From Hydrogenophilales bacterium (GTDB lineage: Bacteria > Pseudomonadota > Gammaproteobacteria > Burkholderiales > Thiobacillaceae), in contig JADJCP010000001.1 of assembly GCA_016703155.1 (NCBI GenBank), positions 434,001-498,000 of the forward strand: 64,000 nt of DNA, in the 5' to 3' direction. The position numbers and the translations under genes are program-made. Within the stretch, counting starts at the first letter, position 1. Each line of letters opens with the position of its first letter. The notes beneath the pieces are model-generated. The model had not been told where the DNA came from. It did no database searches and was given only the letters and a program-made list of their open reading frames with translations. Positions 8,099 through 18,435 of this stretch are shown piece by piece.

Positions 8099-11001
8099 AT
8101 GAACGCTTTGCCTATCGTCAAATTCTGGCGCGTCTGGGTGTTGGGCCTGGTACTCGCCTGCCTGGGCGCTCCGGCGCTGGCCTGGGACGACGCCCTGATC
8201 CAGGCGGTGTACGCAGTCACCTTCGGCCGGGCCAACGAGGCGCAAAAGGCCCTGGTGTTCGCCAACAACAAGGTCGTCAACCAGATGGCGATGACCAACA
8301 TCATCGACAACAAGGCCTACCAGGCCAGTCAGAAGCTGTTCAGCGACATCAACAACACCTTCATCCAGAAGGCCGCGAAAGAGGCCGGGCTGAAGGCCGG
8401 CCTGCAACCCCCCTCGGGCGAGGGCTACAACCCCGGCACCGACACCGACGTCCTCGTCGACAGCGCCAAGCAGGGCGAAAAGATCACCCTGGAAAACATC
8501 AAGAAAGCCGAAGAGGCCTATCAACGCCAGCTGCGCCAGTTCCTGGAGAGCCGTGGCGTCAAGCCGCCGGCGGGCAAGATCGACACCCAGACCGACTTCA
8601 TGCCCAACAGTCGCAGCACGACCCCTTCGGAATTCACCAAGATCAATCAGCACATCAATGCCAACGGCGGCACAGCCTATGAAAGCCCCGGGGCCGCCGA
8701 TGTCGAATGGAAGATGCGCCTGGACAAGAACGACCCGCTGCGCAAGCTGAATATCAATGAGACCGGCGAATACATGAACGAGATGCAGCGCCTCGCCAAG
8801 GAAAAGCTGAGCCACGCCGAGGCCCTGGAGGCCGAGGCCAGGCAGGCGTTGAAGACCGATCCGGCGAAGGCGCGCGGCCTGCAATCCGATGCCCAGTTGG
8901 CGCGCTCCCAAGCCGGAAAATACATGCAACGCATGGAAAAGGTCAGTAATGAGCTAGCCAAGCAACATGGCGTTCCGGGCGTGCCAAAGTCGGAAGGCCC
9001 GCTCGGACAGTCCATCGAGAATATCTCCAAGGAAGGCCGCGGCTTCGATACACGCGGCGACGCCAGAAACATCGGCAAATACGGCGAGGCGGGCGTGAAC
9101 AAAGGGGTCAAGGATTATGCCGAAACCCTGTCAAAGATCGCCGCGAAATCCAAGGATCCGAAAGCCATCGCCGAAGCGCAGCGCCAGATCGCGGAGCAGA
9201 CCAAAAACATGAAGCCGGACATGCGCGAATACATCGCCAAAAAAGCCAAGGAGGCTTTCAAGGGCGAAGGCAAGGCCGCCGAGGAATTCGAAAAAGGCCT
9301 GACCAAGGAAATGGACAAGCAAGCCGCCAAGGCCAGTGCCGAGGGCGCAGGCAAAGGCGGAACCGAAGGCGCCGCGAAAGGCGGAACTGAAGGTGCTGCG
9401 AAAGGCGGGACCGAAGGCGCCGCCAAGGGAGGTACTGAGGGCGCTGCGCAAGGTGGGACCGAAGGTGCGGCCAAGGGTGGAACCGAGGGTGCCGCGCAAG
9501 GTGGCACCGAAGGTGCGCGAAGGCGGGTGGGACCGAAGGCGCAAGGGTGGAACCGAAGGTGCAGCGAAAGGCGGGACCGAGGGGCCGCGCAAGGGGGGAA
9601 CTGGGCGGCCAAGGGTGGTACCGAAGGTGCGCGCAAGGTGGCACCGAAGGAGGGGGGTACCGAGGGTGCGGCCAAAGGTGGCACTGAGGGCGCCGCGCAA
9701 GGCGGAACCGAAGGCGCGGCCAAGGGTGGTACTGAGGGTGCTGCGAAAGGTGGCACCGAAGGCGCCGCGAAAGGTGGCACTGAGGGTGCAGCGCAGGGCG
9801 GAACCGAAGGTGCGGCCAAGGGTGGAACCGAGGGTGCCGCGCAAGGCAAGGCGGAACCGAAGGTGCGCAAGGTGGCACCGAAGGCGCCGCCAAGGGTGGC
9901 ACTGAAGGCGCCGCGCAAGGTGGCACCGAAGGCGCAGCGAAAGGCGGTACTGAAGGCGCCGCGAAAGGGGGTACCGAAGGCGCCGCCAAGGGTGGAACCG
10001 AGGGTGCAGCGCAGGGCGGAACCGAAGGTGCGGCCAAGGGTGGAACCGAGGGTGCCGCGCAAGGCGGGACTGAGGGCGTAGCCAAAGGCGGAACCGAAGG
10101 CGCCGCGCAAGGTGGTACTGAAGGTGCGGCCAAGGGTGGCACTGAGGGTGCCGCGCAAGGCGGGACCGAAGGCGCCGCCAAGGGTGGAACCGAGGGTGCA
10201 GCACAAGGCGGAACCGAGGGTGCGGCCAAAGGTGGCACTGAAGGCGCCGCGAAAGGCGGTACCGAGGGTGCGGCCAAAGGTGGCGCCGAAGGCGCGGCGG
10301 AGGGCGGTGCGGAAGGCGCGGCGTCCGGCTTGGGCGCCAAGGTCAAGACTGGGCTGAAGATACTCGGTCCGCTGCTGATCCTGCATGACGGTTCCGGCAA
10401 GATCACCCAGGCTTGGAAGGCAAAGGATACCGACAAGCCGCAAGTGGCTATCGAGGGCGGCAGCGAATTCGTCGGCGCCACGACCGGGGCCATGCTTGGC
10501 GCCGCCAAGGGCGCGGCGCTGGGCGCGGCGATAGGCACCGCCGTACCAATAGTCGGCAACTTCGCCGGCGGCATCATCGGTGGCATCCTCGGCGGCGTAG
10601 CCGGCTACATGGGTGGTGGTATGGCGGGGCGAGCCGCCGGAGAAGAGCTCGCCAACGCCCTGGGTGTGAAGCAGGATGCCTATATGCCTGAACTGATGGC
10701 GAATGCCGACCAACTCTACAAGGGGTTGCTGGCAAAGGGCGTCCCGCCCGACCAGGCCCTGGAGGCGGCGAAGCTGTTCCTGGGCGGCAGACTGGGCGAT
10801 TTCGCGAAATACATGGGCCAGTTGCGCGCCAAGTATGGCCCCAAGGGCGGCTACGTTACCTCGCACCACAGCCAGAAGGACTGGTACTGCACCAACCGGC
10901 CGGAGATTCTCGCCCCGGTGTTGCTACCACCCATACTTCAGTTGATGGGTATGCCGCCGGTGCCGGTTCCCCTGCCGTTGCCGCCGGCCCAGGGTAGATA
11001 A
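8099..11001 (+). CDS. secreted repeat protein, GGTEGAA(K/Q) repeats and glycine-zipper C-terminus
   Basis: About 960 residues if frames are joined. A signal peptide ends near APALAWDD. Next comes a helical N-terminal region with a PGTDTDVLVD motif (about residue 115) and QTDFMPNS further on, then charged helices. Bases about 9346-10320 encode some 40 tandem 8-residue repeats. The C-terminal part (10330-11001) has a glycine-zipper hydrophobic segment rich in GxxxG, which may insert in a membrane, and ends in a Pro-rich tail. The frame shifts several times inside the repeat (9510-9660) and again near 9850, where about 5 bases look inserted. The coding frame after that is the one ending at 11001. 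I do not recognise the protein. Position suggests it works with the giant protein that follows. Confidence 0.7.
9346..10320 (+). repeat. 24-bp coding tandem repeat (about 40 units)
   Basis: Direct tandem repeat with a unit near GGYGGNACYGARGGYGCBGC plus a Lys or Gln codon, translating to GGTEGAAK or GGTEGAAQ. Third positions vary between units while the peptide stays almost constant, so the array is under protein-level constraint and is not freshly amplified. Between 9510 and 9660, and near 9850, units have lost or gained bases and the frame breaks. Only the plus strand makes sense; the long antisense open frame is a by-product. Confidence 0.92.
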
Positions 11002-11013
11002 GGAGAGGCGATC

Positions 11014-13317
11014 ATGAGACCTCGCGCCGCCAAATCGTCGTTCGTCATCCTGGCCGCCTGTGTGTGGCTGGGTGTCGGCTTAGCCTCCGCCGCCAACCCG
11101 GCCTACCTTGGCCCACTGAACGTGCGCCTCGTCGAACAAGGCGCCGATGGCAAGACCACGCCAATCAAGCATGCGCCGGTCTATCTGAATGCGCGCAACG
11201 CCGATACGGATGCCAACGGCACGGCCACCTTCGATGGCGTGCCCGCCGGACGCCATACGCTGAAGGCGCGCCTGCCCGGTTACGCCGCCCTGGAGCGCCA
11301 CATCGATCTGGCTACCGGCGCACGCCAGCCGGTTGAATTGACCCTGCTTAAAACACCCGGCATCGATTGGCGCGGCACGCTGCGCGATGCGGCGAGTGGC
11401 GCTCCGATTGCCGGGGCGGTGATCGGCATCCTGCCGATTGAAGTGCCGTCGTCCCTGCAAGGCCCCGGCCATGCCGTCACCGATTGGGAGGGCGCCTTCG
11501 AGTTCGTCGACCTGCCGCCAGGGCGCTACGCCCTGACCGCCACGGCGCCGGGCTTCGATGTACTGAAGGGCGAATACCGGGTCAAGCCGGCAGAGGAAGG
11601 CAGCCGGGTCTTCGATAACCCGACGCTGGAAGGCGTCGCCCTGGATCTGTGCCTGACCGAAGGCGGCCAATGCGGCAAGCCGGCGGCGGATGCCTATTGC
11701 CAGCGCCAGGGCCTGGGCGCCTCGCTGGAGCATCGGGTCAAGAACGACACGCCGCCGACGCGCATCATCGCCAGCGGCAAGGTCTGCGACGGTAAACACT
11801 GCGACCGTATCGAGTGGCTGCGTTGCGGCGACCTTGGCGAAGCCGACAACCTGCGCCTGAAACCCACGGCCACGCCGACTCGGCTGGGCCTGAAGGTGAC
11901 CGATGCACGCAGCCAGCAGCCCTTGGTGGGCGCGCGCGTAACGCTCGCCGAAACCTGGCCCTCGGGCGAGATTGCCAGCGGTGTCACAGGCCCCGGAGGG
12001 CAGATCGCCTTTGCCAATATCAAGAACGGCCCGGCCAACTGGCTGGACGCGGAAAACAAGGTCAGTCTGGCCCGCCGCCGCGTCACCGCGCGCATCGAGG
12101 CCGACGGTTATGCCCCGTGGGTCTTCCCGGCCAGCCTGGGTGAAGACCTGACGGTCGCGCTCAACCCGACGGCCGCGCAGGCCGAGGCCGAACCAAACGA
12201 CCTGACCGCGCCGCAGGATGTCCTGACCGGCGCACCGGTGCAATTCAGCATCGAAAACAATAAAGACCACGACACCTTCCGCTTCCGCATCGCCGAACCG
12301 GCCAGGGTGATTGTCACGGTCGGACCGAACAACCCGCTGGAAACCCACCTGCGCCTGCGCGACAGCAACGCCAAACTGCTACATGAGAACGGTGCCTACC
12401 GCGGCAACGACAACCGTATCGAACTGCGCCTGGCCGAGGGCACCTACTATGCCGAGATCTCGGAATGGGGCGAGGATGCCAGTGCACCGGGCAAGCCACT
12501 CACCCTGAACATCGACGCAACCCCCGCCACCGACCCGAACGAACCTAACGGCACGACACAACAGGCGACGCCCGCGCGCCTCGCCGAAAACCTCTCCGGT
12601 ATCGTCTGGCCGGGGGGGGATCGCGATGTCTACCGCATCGAAGTGACCCGCCCTGGCATCCTGCGCATACTCGAACCAGGCATGCCCATGGAGCGCCATG
12701 TCCGTCTGCTCGATCGGGACGGCAAGCAACTCACCGAACAAGGCAGCTACGCCAGCAATGCCATCGACTTCAACCACCAGGTACTGCCTGGCACCCACTA
12801 TGTCGAGCTGATGGAATGGGGCAACGACAACGCCAGCCTGACGCCTTACCGGATGCGTGTCGACTTTCTGCCCGACGATGGCATCGACGATCCGGTCGGT
12901 GCCACTGGCGGCATCCGTGCCGTGCGCGTCCTGGAGCCCGGCGGCAGCGTTCACTCGACCCTTCTGCCGCGCGGCGATGTCGACCTGTACAACATCGCCA
13001 TCCCCGGCGCCGGCGTGCTCCGGCTGAGCAGCCAGGGACGCCCGGAACGCCACCTGCAATTGTTCGACCGCAACGGCAAGCTGCTCACCGAACAAGGTGT
13101 GTATGCCAATAACCCCGCGGACATCTCCTGGAGCCTGGCCGGCGCCGAGACCCTGATCCTGGGCATCCGCGAATGGGGCAACGACAGCTACGCCGCCTCG
13201 GCCTACGCCCTCAGGGCCTGGTTCGAGCCTGCCGACGAGATCGATGTCATGCAGCGCAACGACGATTTCGAGCATGCCACCCCGCTGGCCGTGGGCGACA
13301 TCGTGCACGGCAGTTAA
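11014..13317 (+). CDS. giant secreted protein 1, N-terminal part (ends at in-frame stop)
   Basis: 767 codons from an ATG preceded by AAGGAGAGG, 12 nt after the repeat-protein gene. A signal peptide ends at about residue 27 (LASAANP). Two or three carboxypeptidase-regulatory-like beta domains follow (residues about 30-190, for example GTATFDGVPAGRHTLKARLPG, and another at about 285-370). After these come pre-peptidase-type repeats of about 115 residues, each closing with an EWG(N/E)D motif. The TAA at 13315-13317 falls inside the fourth repeat, where sister repeats read a Leu codon before the PRGD motif. The same frame continues open to 18228, so this looks like one gene of about 2,403 residues broken by a single T-to-A change, by error, or read through. 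Function unknown; probably a surface or periplasmic binding protein. Confidence 0.75.
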   Translation: MRPRAAKSSFVILAACVWLGVGLASAANPAYLGPLNVRLVEQGADGKTTPIKHAPVYLNARNADTDANGTATFDGVPAGRHTLKARLPGYAALERHIDLATGARQPVELTLLKTPGIDWRGTLRDAASGAPIAGAVIGILPIEVPSSLQGPGHAVTDWEGAFEFVDLPPGRYALTATAPGFDVLKGEYRVKPAEEGSRVFDNPTLEGVALDLCLTEGGQCGKPAADAYCQRQGLGASLEHRVKNDTPPTRIIASGKVCDGKHCDRIEWLRCGDLGEADNLRLKPTATPTRLGLKVTDARSQQPLVGARVTLAETWPSGEIASGVTGPGGQIAFANIKNGPANWLDAENKVSLARRRVTARIEADGYAPWVFPASLGEDLTVALNPTAAQAEAEPNDLTAPQDVLTGAPVQFSIENNKDHDTFRFRIAEPARVIVTVGPNNPLETHLRLRDSNAKLLHENGAYRGNDNRIELRLAEGTYYAEISEWGEDASAPGKPLTLNIDATPATDPNEPNGTTQQATPARLAENLSGIVWPGGDRDVYRIEVTRPGILRILEPGMPMERHVRLLDRDGKQLTEQGSYASNAIDFNHQVLPGTHYVELMEWGNDNASLTPYRMRVDFLPDDGIDDPVGATGGIRAVRVLEPGGSVHSTLLPRGDVDLYNIAIPGAGVLRLSSQGRPERHLQLFDRNGKLLTEQGVYANNPADISWSLAGAETLILGIREWGNDSYAASAYALRAWFEPADEIDVMQRNDDFEHATPLAVGDIVHGS

Positions 13318-13371
13318 AAACCGCGGGGCGATCTCGACGTTTACGTCCTGGAAGCCGACGTTCCCGGCTAT

Positions 13372-16300
13372 TTGCGCGTCAAGGCGACCTCCGCGCTGGA
13401 AACCCATGTGCGCATCTACGACGCGCAACGCAAATTGATCGTCGAGCAAGGCGTCTACGCGGGCCAGCCCACCGAGCAAGCACCCGCCATCGCCGCTGGC
13501 ACCTATTACGTGATGATCGGCGAATGGGGCAACGACAACGCCGCCTCGGTGCCCTACGAACTCAGCGTCGGCCTGGAACGCGTCGAGCCCGGCGAGACCT
13601 GGCCCCTTGCCGGCGACCCGGCACGCCGCCTCAAGGACGGCGAGGCACAGGCCTTCGCCTGGGATCAGCGCGGCGATCTCGACCGCTTCATGTTCGAGCT
13701 GGGCCGGCCCGGCAAGGTCGACATCCATGTCGTCAGCCCGCTGGAAACCCTGCTGCGCGTCTACGACGACCAGACCGGCAAACTGCTCCATGAGTCCGGC
13801 CACTACGCCCCGGCCCAGGTACGCATCCCACTGGAATTCAAATCCCCGGCGCGCCTGCGCATCGAACTGCAGGAATGGGGCAACGACGCCGCCCGGCTAC
13901 AACAGGGCTTCGTCATGGTCGACACCCAGGGGCACGCCCTGAGCGCCGCCAACATTGCCGCCCAGGCGGTCAAGGACGATCCGTTGCGTATCGCCTTCCG
14001 GAAAGAAGCGCCGATACGCGGCGAGACCGCCGCCCATTGCGACCTGGACATCAACCGCGACGGTCGCGCCGATCTGTCGTTGAGTGGCGATCAGGCGCGC
14101 GAACACCGCTTCGCCGAGGCCAGCCTGTACGCCATCGAATCGGTCTGCCAGGGCGCTGCCGGCCAGACCAGCCGGCAACGCTTCTGGGTGCAGACCAGCC
14201 TGCCGCGCGAACGCAAGGGCATCGCCCTGTTCCTGCCCAGTCTGGCACAAGGCCAGGTGCTCGACGAAGCCATCGACTTGCGCGCCCATGCCATGAGCTA
14301 TGACGGCAAGCGCATCGCCCGCGTCGAATTGCGCATCGACGGCGCCGCGTCGGGCAGCGACTACAGCCCGCCCTACGAGTTCAGTCCGGCGTGGCAAACC
14401 CTGTCTCCCGGCAAGCACACCCTGCTTGTCACGGCCTATGATGTCGCCGGTACCCAGGCCGAGATCCAGCGCGAGTTCACGCTCTCGGAATACTTTGGCC
14501 TGACGCCCGCCGACGGCGCGGTGCTCTCCGGCGACAAGGCGCGCGTCGCCTGGACCGGCCAGAGCTTCGGCGCCGCCCAGGTGCGTTACCGGAAAAAAGG
14601 CAGCGATGCCTGGCGGGTCGCCATCGGCGAAAGCGGCCGGGCGCGCAGTGTAGCGCTCACCGACCTGGAGGCCGGCGTGGCCTACGAATTCCAGCCCCTG
14701 GGCGCCACCGAAGGCCCGGTGCGCAGTCTCACCCGCGTCAAGGGTCTGGCCTTCGGCGAGGCGCGCTACGGCGCCAATATCCGCCGCGACTACGACCAGA
14801 AGGTGGGCATCAGCGTGCGCAACAACGGCGACAAACCGCTCAAGGTGCGCCTGGAATGCGCCAAGCCGCAAGACCCGCTGCTGCTGGTCGGCTTCGTCGG
14901 CGAAGGCTCGGAAGACAAGCCCATCGACCTCGGCCCGGGCGAAGCACGCCAGTTCGTGCTGGGCATCAGTGCCCAGGACGTCACCCGCGCCGACCACGTC
15001 TTCGCGGTACGCATGGTTTCGGATACCGGCCTCTCCGACGAGGTCGAGGTGGCGGTGCACGTGCAACTGCCGCGCGTCGAACTCGTCTGGGAAGACAAGG
15101 GAGCGGCGCCGGACGGCCAGGGACGCCTCTATCGCCTGGTCAACAAGGCCGACGCCATCACCGATCTGGAAGTCTCTGCGGCCGATCCGGACAAGGTGAG
15201 CATTGTCCCCACCGTGCGCCACGGACTGCTGCAAGCCGGTCAATCGCGCGACTTCACGGTGACGCCTCAATACTACGAAGGCTACACCGGCGTCGACACG
15301 ACACTAGTGGCGCGCGCCCTCGACAAGCGCATCGAGCAGCCCTATGCCACGGCACTCGCCCCCGGCGAGTCGGCGCGGCGTATCTGGCTATTCCCCGGCC
15401 AGAATCTGGCGGCGGTCGATGTCCAGGCGGAACGTCAGGCCATCGCCAATGCCGAGCGCGCGGAGACGCTCAAGCCGGAAAGCGTCGACTGGAAACGCCG
15501 CGACAACCCCGAGGACACCGACAACGACGGGCGTATCGACCGCTGGTCGCAACAGGTCGGCGATGTCCGCTGGGTGGGTGACGACAGCGACAACGACGGC
15601 GAGGTCGATTTTGTCCACGCCGACGTCGGCGACGACGGCGTCTTCGAATATTCAGCGCTTCGGGAGAAGGGCCGCTGGCGGCCCACCAACCTGGTCGAGG
15701 CCTGGCTTGAAATGGGCTTCGCCCTGCCCTGGAGCCGTGGCTCGTACAAGGAACACGACGCCGACATCGTCCTCAACGGCGTGGTCATCGGCGAGTTGAA
15801 GAACACCATCCCGGAAGGCAACTATGCCTTCCGCATCCCGCCCAATGCCCTCAAGTTCGACGACTCCGGCAAGCCTGGCGACAACCAGGTCGGCATCCGC
15901 TCGAAGCACCTGCGCGGCGGCCATTACGTCGTCAACAGCGACTTCCGCTTCAAGTTCCGGCTCACCGCCACGCCCGTCTGGACGGTCGCCAAGTCGCCGG
16001 AAGAAGCGCGTGCCAATGCCGCGAAGATGAGCGGCGTATCGGTTTCGGCAACCGATTTCAGCGTCTCCTCCGCCGACATGCGTCTGGTCGGAACAGCCAA
16101 TCCCAAGGCCGGCGACGACATGAGCATCGAGGTCGGCGCCCGCAACCTCGGCTCCGCCGCGCCCGCCGGCGTCCCGGTGGCCCTGGTCCGCGCCCTGCCC
16201 TCCGGCACCAAGGAAGAAATCGCGCGCATCGTCGTGCCCAGCATCGGTCTGAACGGCGTCACCCCCCTGCGCATCCCCTTCAAGGCACGCGGCGGCGCCA

Positions 16301-18228
16301 ACACCCTGATCGTCACCCTCGACCCCGACCAGGCCTTTGAAGACCTGGACCGCGCCAACAACAGCGGCAGCCTGTTCCTGCAAGTCGCGGGCGACGCCAA
16401 GCCACCCGAATTGCAGGTCAACAGCCCGAGCGATGCCCAGAGCGTCGCCGACGGCCTGGTCGCCATCAACGCCTCGGCCATCGACGACCAGGGCCTGGCC
16501 GGGCTCTACCTGAGCATCGACGGCGGCCTGTGGCAAGACCTCCAGGCCGAGAACGGCGCGGCACGCCGGGTACTGCTGCTGCAACCGGGCGAACACCGCC
16601 TCGCCATCAAAGCCGTCGACTTTTCCGACAATGTCGCCGAACGCAAACTGGTCGTCCGCTCCACGGCCACCGCGCCGCAACCGCGCGTCATTACCCCGGC
16701 GAACGGCGCCCGGATCGACGCGCGCGTTACCCGGATCAGCATCGAAGTCGCCGACGCCACCACCCTGGTCGCGGCGCGCGCCGCCGGCGGCCCCTGGTAC
16801 CGGACGACGCCCGAAGCCGGCCGGGCCACGGTTGACCTGCCGCTCAACTTCGGCGGGCAGACCATAGAGATCATGGCCGCCGACAAGAACGGCATCGTCG
16901 CCAGCAGCACGCTGCGCATCGATTGCACGCGCCAGCCGGACGCCGCCGATGACGCCCCCGCCCCGGCCTCGGAAAACGGCGTGGTCTGGCCGGCGACCCG
17001 TCCCGACATGGAAATCGACCTGTTCAAGGGCAGCAGCGGACTACTCGCCCCGGTCGACCCCGAGGCGCGTGCCCGGCTCCAGCGTGCCCGCGACGACGAT
17101 CAGCGCCAGGCCCGCGAACTTGAAGACAGCCTGGCGCGCGCCGCCGAGGCACGCCGTGCCCAGGAAGCCGAGATCGAGACCACCCGCCAGCAAACCGAAG
17201 CGGCCCGCGTTGCCGAAGAGGAACGCGAACGCACGGCGCGCGCCGCCCAAGACCGGCAACTTCGTGACGAGCAGGCCCGCCAGGAACGCGCCGCCGAGGC
17301 GCAATGGCTGCGCGACGAACAAGCGCGCCTGGCCAACGCCGAAGTACAGCGCCGCATCCAGGAAGAAAGCGCCCGACGTGCTCAGGAAGCCGAAGCACGC
17401 TGGGTTCTTCAGGAAGAAGACCAGCGTGCCCAGGCGGAAGCCGCCGCGCGACGCGCCCGTGAAGAACAGGAGCAGTTGGCGCGCCAGGAAGAAATCCAGC
17501 GCCTGAACGACGACGCCACGCGCCGCGCCCTGGAAGAAGAACTGCGCCGCGCGCGCGAAGAAGCCGAGCGCCTGCGCCTGGAACTGGAACGCGAACGGAT
17601 GCGCAACCTGCAAGACGGTCGGGACATCACCGCCACGACGCCGGCACCCGCCATCGTCGTCGCCCCCTGGCCGGGAACCCAGGGGACGGTCGTCCTGCCG
17701 ACCCAGCCGGCCACCCCGACGCAGGCCGCCATGCTCCTGTTCGAGATCGACAGTCGCGGCAAGCTCAAGAACCGCCCGGAAAAGGCCAGCAAGTTCGAAC
17801 TTGAAGAAGCCCACGTCATCACCCAGATACGCACCCGGCACTGGAACGGCGGCATGGGTGCCGCCCCCGGCAGCATTGGTCTGCGCTGCCGCGACGGCAA
17901 GACCCACGGTCCCTGGCAGGCGGTGGGCATGCCGGACGCCAAAGGCGTGGCCAATGCCGACTGGGTGGTCTATCCGAACATTGTCCTGGGCGCCTCTGTC
18001 TGCTCGATCGTCGACTCCGACCCAAGCACCTGGTCGCACAACGACGACACCAAGAATCGCGGCCTGGTCCGCGTCGAAGGCTATCCAAGCAGCGGCGCCA
18101 AAGCCGTCGCGCCACGCGATCCCGGCACCGGAAAAGGCGGCTACATCGACAAGGCCGACAGCGCCCTGGATAAAGTCGACAGTACCTTGAACAAGCTGAA
18201 CAAACTCCTGGATATCATCAAGAAATAG
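13372..18228 (+). CDS. giant secreted protein 1, C-terminal part
   Basis: Same frame as the preceding part; coding similarity starts right after the stop, at 13318. In order: the rest of repeat 4 and repeat 5 of the EWGND type (to about 13930), several beta-sandwich-like segments, an Asp/Asn-rich calcium-type stretch (about 15505-15650, DTDNDGRIDR and DSDNDGEVDF), a CARDB-like domain (about 16070-16385), an Ig-like domain (about 16395-16660), a long Arg/Glu/Ala coiled coil (about 17050-17620), the 'YHWN' domain (about 17730-18085) and an amphipathic tail ending LNKLNKLLDIIKK. The last two are shared with giant protein 2. No start with a convincing ribosome site follows the stop, so independent translation is doubtful. 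I do not recognise the family. Confidence 0.72.
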   Translation: MRVKATSALETHVRIYDAQRKLIVEQGVYAGQPTEQAPAIAAGTYYVMIGEWGNDNAASVPYELSVGLERVEPGETWPLAGDPARRLKDGEAQAFAWDQRGDLDRFMFELGRPGKVDIHVVSPLETLLRVYDDQTGKLLHESGHYAPAQVRIPLEFKSPARLRIELQEWGNDAARLQQGFVMVDTQGHALSAANIAAQAVKDDPLRIAFRKEAPIRGETAAHCDLDINRDGRADLSLSGDQAREHRFAEASLYAIESVCQGAAGQTSRQRFWVQTSLPRERKGIALFLPSLAQGQVLDEAIDLRAHAMSYDGKRIARVELRIDGAASGSDYSPPYEFSPAWQTLSPGKHTLLVTAYDVAGTQAEIQREFTLSEYFGLTPADGAVLSGDKARVAWTGQSFGAAQVRYRKKGSDAWRVAIGESGRARSVALTDLEAGVAYEFQPLGATEGPVRSLTRVKGLAFGEARYGANIRRDYDQKVGISVRNNGDKPLKVRLECAKPQDPLLLVGFVGEGSEDKPIDLGPGEARQFVLGISAQDVTRADHVFAVRMVSDTGLSDEVEVAVHVQLPRVELVWEDKGAAPDGQGRLYRLVNKADAITDLEVSAADPDKVSIVPTVRHGLLQAGQSRDFTVTPQYYEGYTGVDTTLVARALDKRIEQPYATALAPGESARRIWLFPGQNLAAVDVQAERQAIANAERAETLKPESVDWKRRDNPEDTDNDGRIDRWSQQVGDVRWVGDDSDNDGEVDFVHADVGDDGVFEYSALREKGRWRPTNLVEAWLEMGFALPWSRGSYKEHDADIVLNGVVIGELKNTIPEGNYAFRIPPNALKFDDSGKPGDNQVGIRSKHLRGGHYVVNSDFRFKFRLTATPVWTVAKSPEEARANAAKMSGVSVSATDFSVSSADMRLVGTANPKAGDDMSIEVGARNLGSAAPAGVPVALVRALPSGTKEEIARIVVPSIGLNGVTPLRIPFKARGGANTLIVTLDPDQAFEDLDRANNSGSLFLQVAGDAKPPELQVNSPSDAQSVADGLVAINASAIDDQGLAGLYLSIDGGLWQDLQAENGAARRVLLLQPGEHRLAIKAVDFSDNVAERKLVVRSTATAPQPRVITPANGARIDARVTRISIEVADATTLVAARAAGGPWYRTTPEAGRATVDLPLNFGGQTIEIMAADKNGIVASSTLRIDCTRQPDAADDAPAPASENGVVWPATRPDMEIDLFKGSSGLLAPVDPEARARLQRARDDDQRQARELEDSLARAAEARRAQEAEIETTRQQTEAARVAEEERERTARAAQDRQLRDEQARQERAAEAQWLRDEQARLANAEVQRRIQEESARRAQEAEARWVLQEEDQRAQAEAAARRAREEQEQLARQEEIQRLNDDATRRALEEELRRAREEAERLRLELERERMRNLQDGRDITATTPAPAIVVAPWPGTQGTVVLPTQPATPTQAAMLLFEIDSRGKLKNRPEKASKFELEEAHVITQIRTRHWNGGMGAAPGSIGLRCRDGKTHGPWQAVGMPDAKGVANADWVVYPNIVLGASVCSIVDSDPSTWSHNDDTKNRGLVRVEGYPSSGAKAVAPRDPGTGKGGYIDKADSALDKVDSTLNKLNKLLDIIKK

Positions 18229-18435
18229 GCCATGAATTTCAGTGCATTCACATGCAAGGGTCGTGGGGTGTGACCAGCGTTAGGCCATAACCGCCCGAGG
18301 GGTTTCCTGGCGGGTCTGGCCGCCACGGGTGGCCAACCGTCATTCATCCGTGAAAACAGGCAAAGATCCGATTTACCCTAGCGCACCGACTGAGTTCGAC
18401 CCATTACAACCATCAGGTTGTCCGCATCGGAGACT
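18229..18435. other. non-coding spacer downstream of giant protein 1
   Basis: No open frame of substance. A short hairpin-forming run (tggccgccacgggtggcca, about 18318-18336) might end transcription but lacks a T-tract. The remaining spacer up to 18778 holds the MITE-like repeat and the kdp leader, listed separately. Confidence 0.5.

Noticed and set aside
9346..10320. Tandem array considered as a CRISPR
   Set aside because: Units are directly adjacent with no spacers and translate to a constant peptide.
9115..10869. Long open frames antisense to the repeat protein (up to 584 codons, Pro/Ser/Ala-rich)
   Set aside because: They are the reverse reading of the 24-bp tandem array; no ribosome site, no plausible fold, and the plus-strand peptide is the conserved one.
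13315..13317. TAA taken as recoded or programmed readthrough
   Set aside because: No recoding signal is evident and a single substitution from TTA explains it; left as an open finding only.
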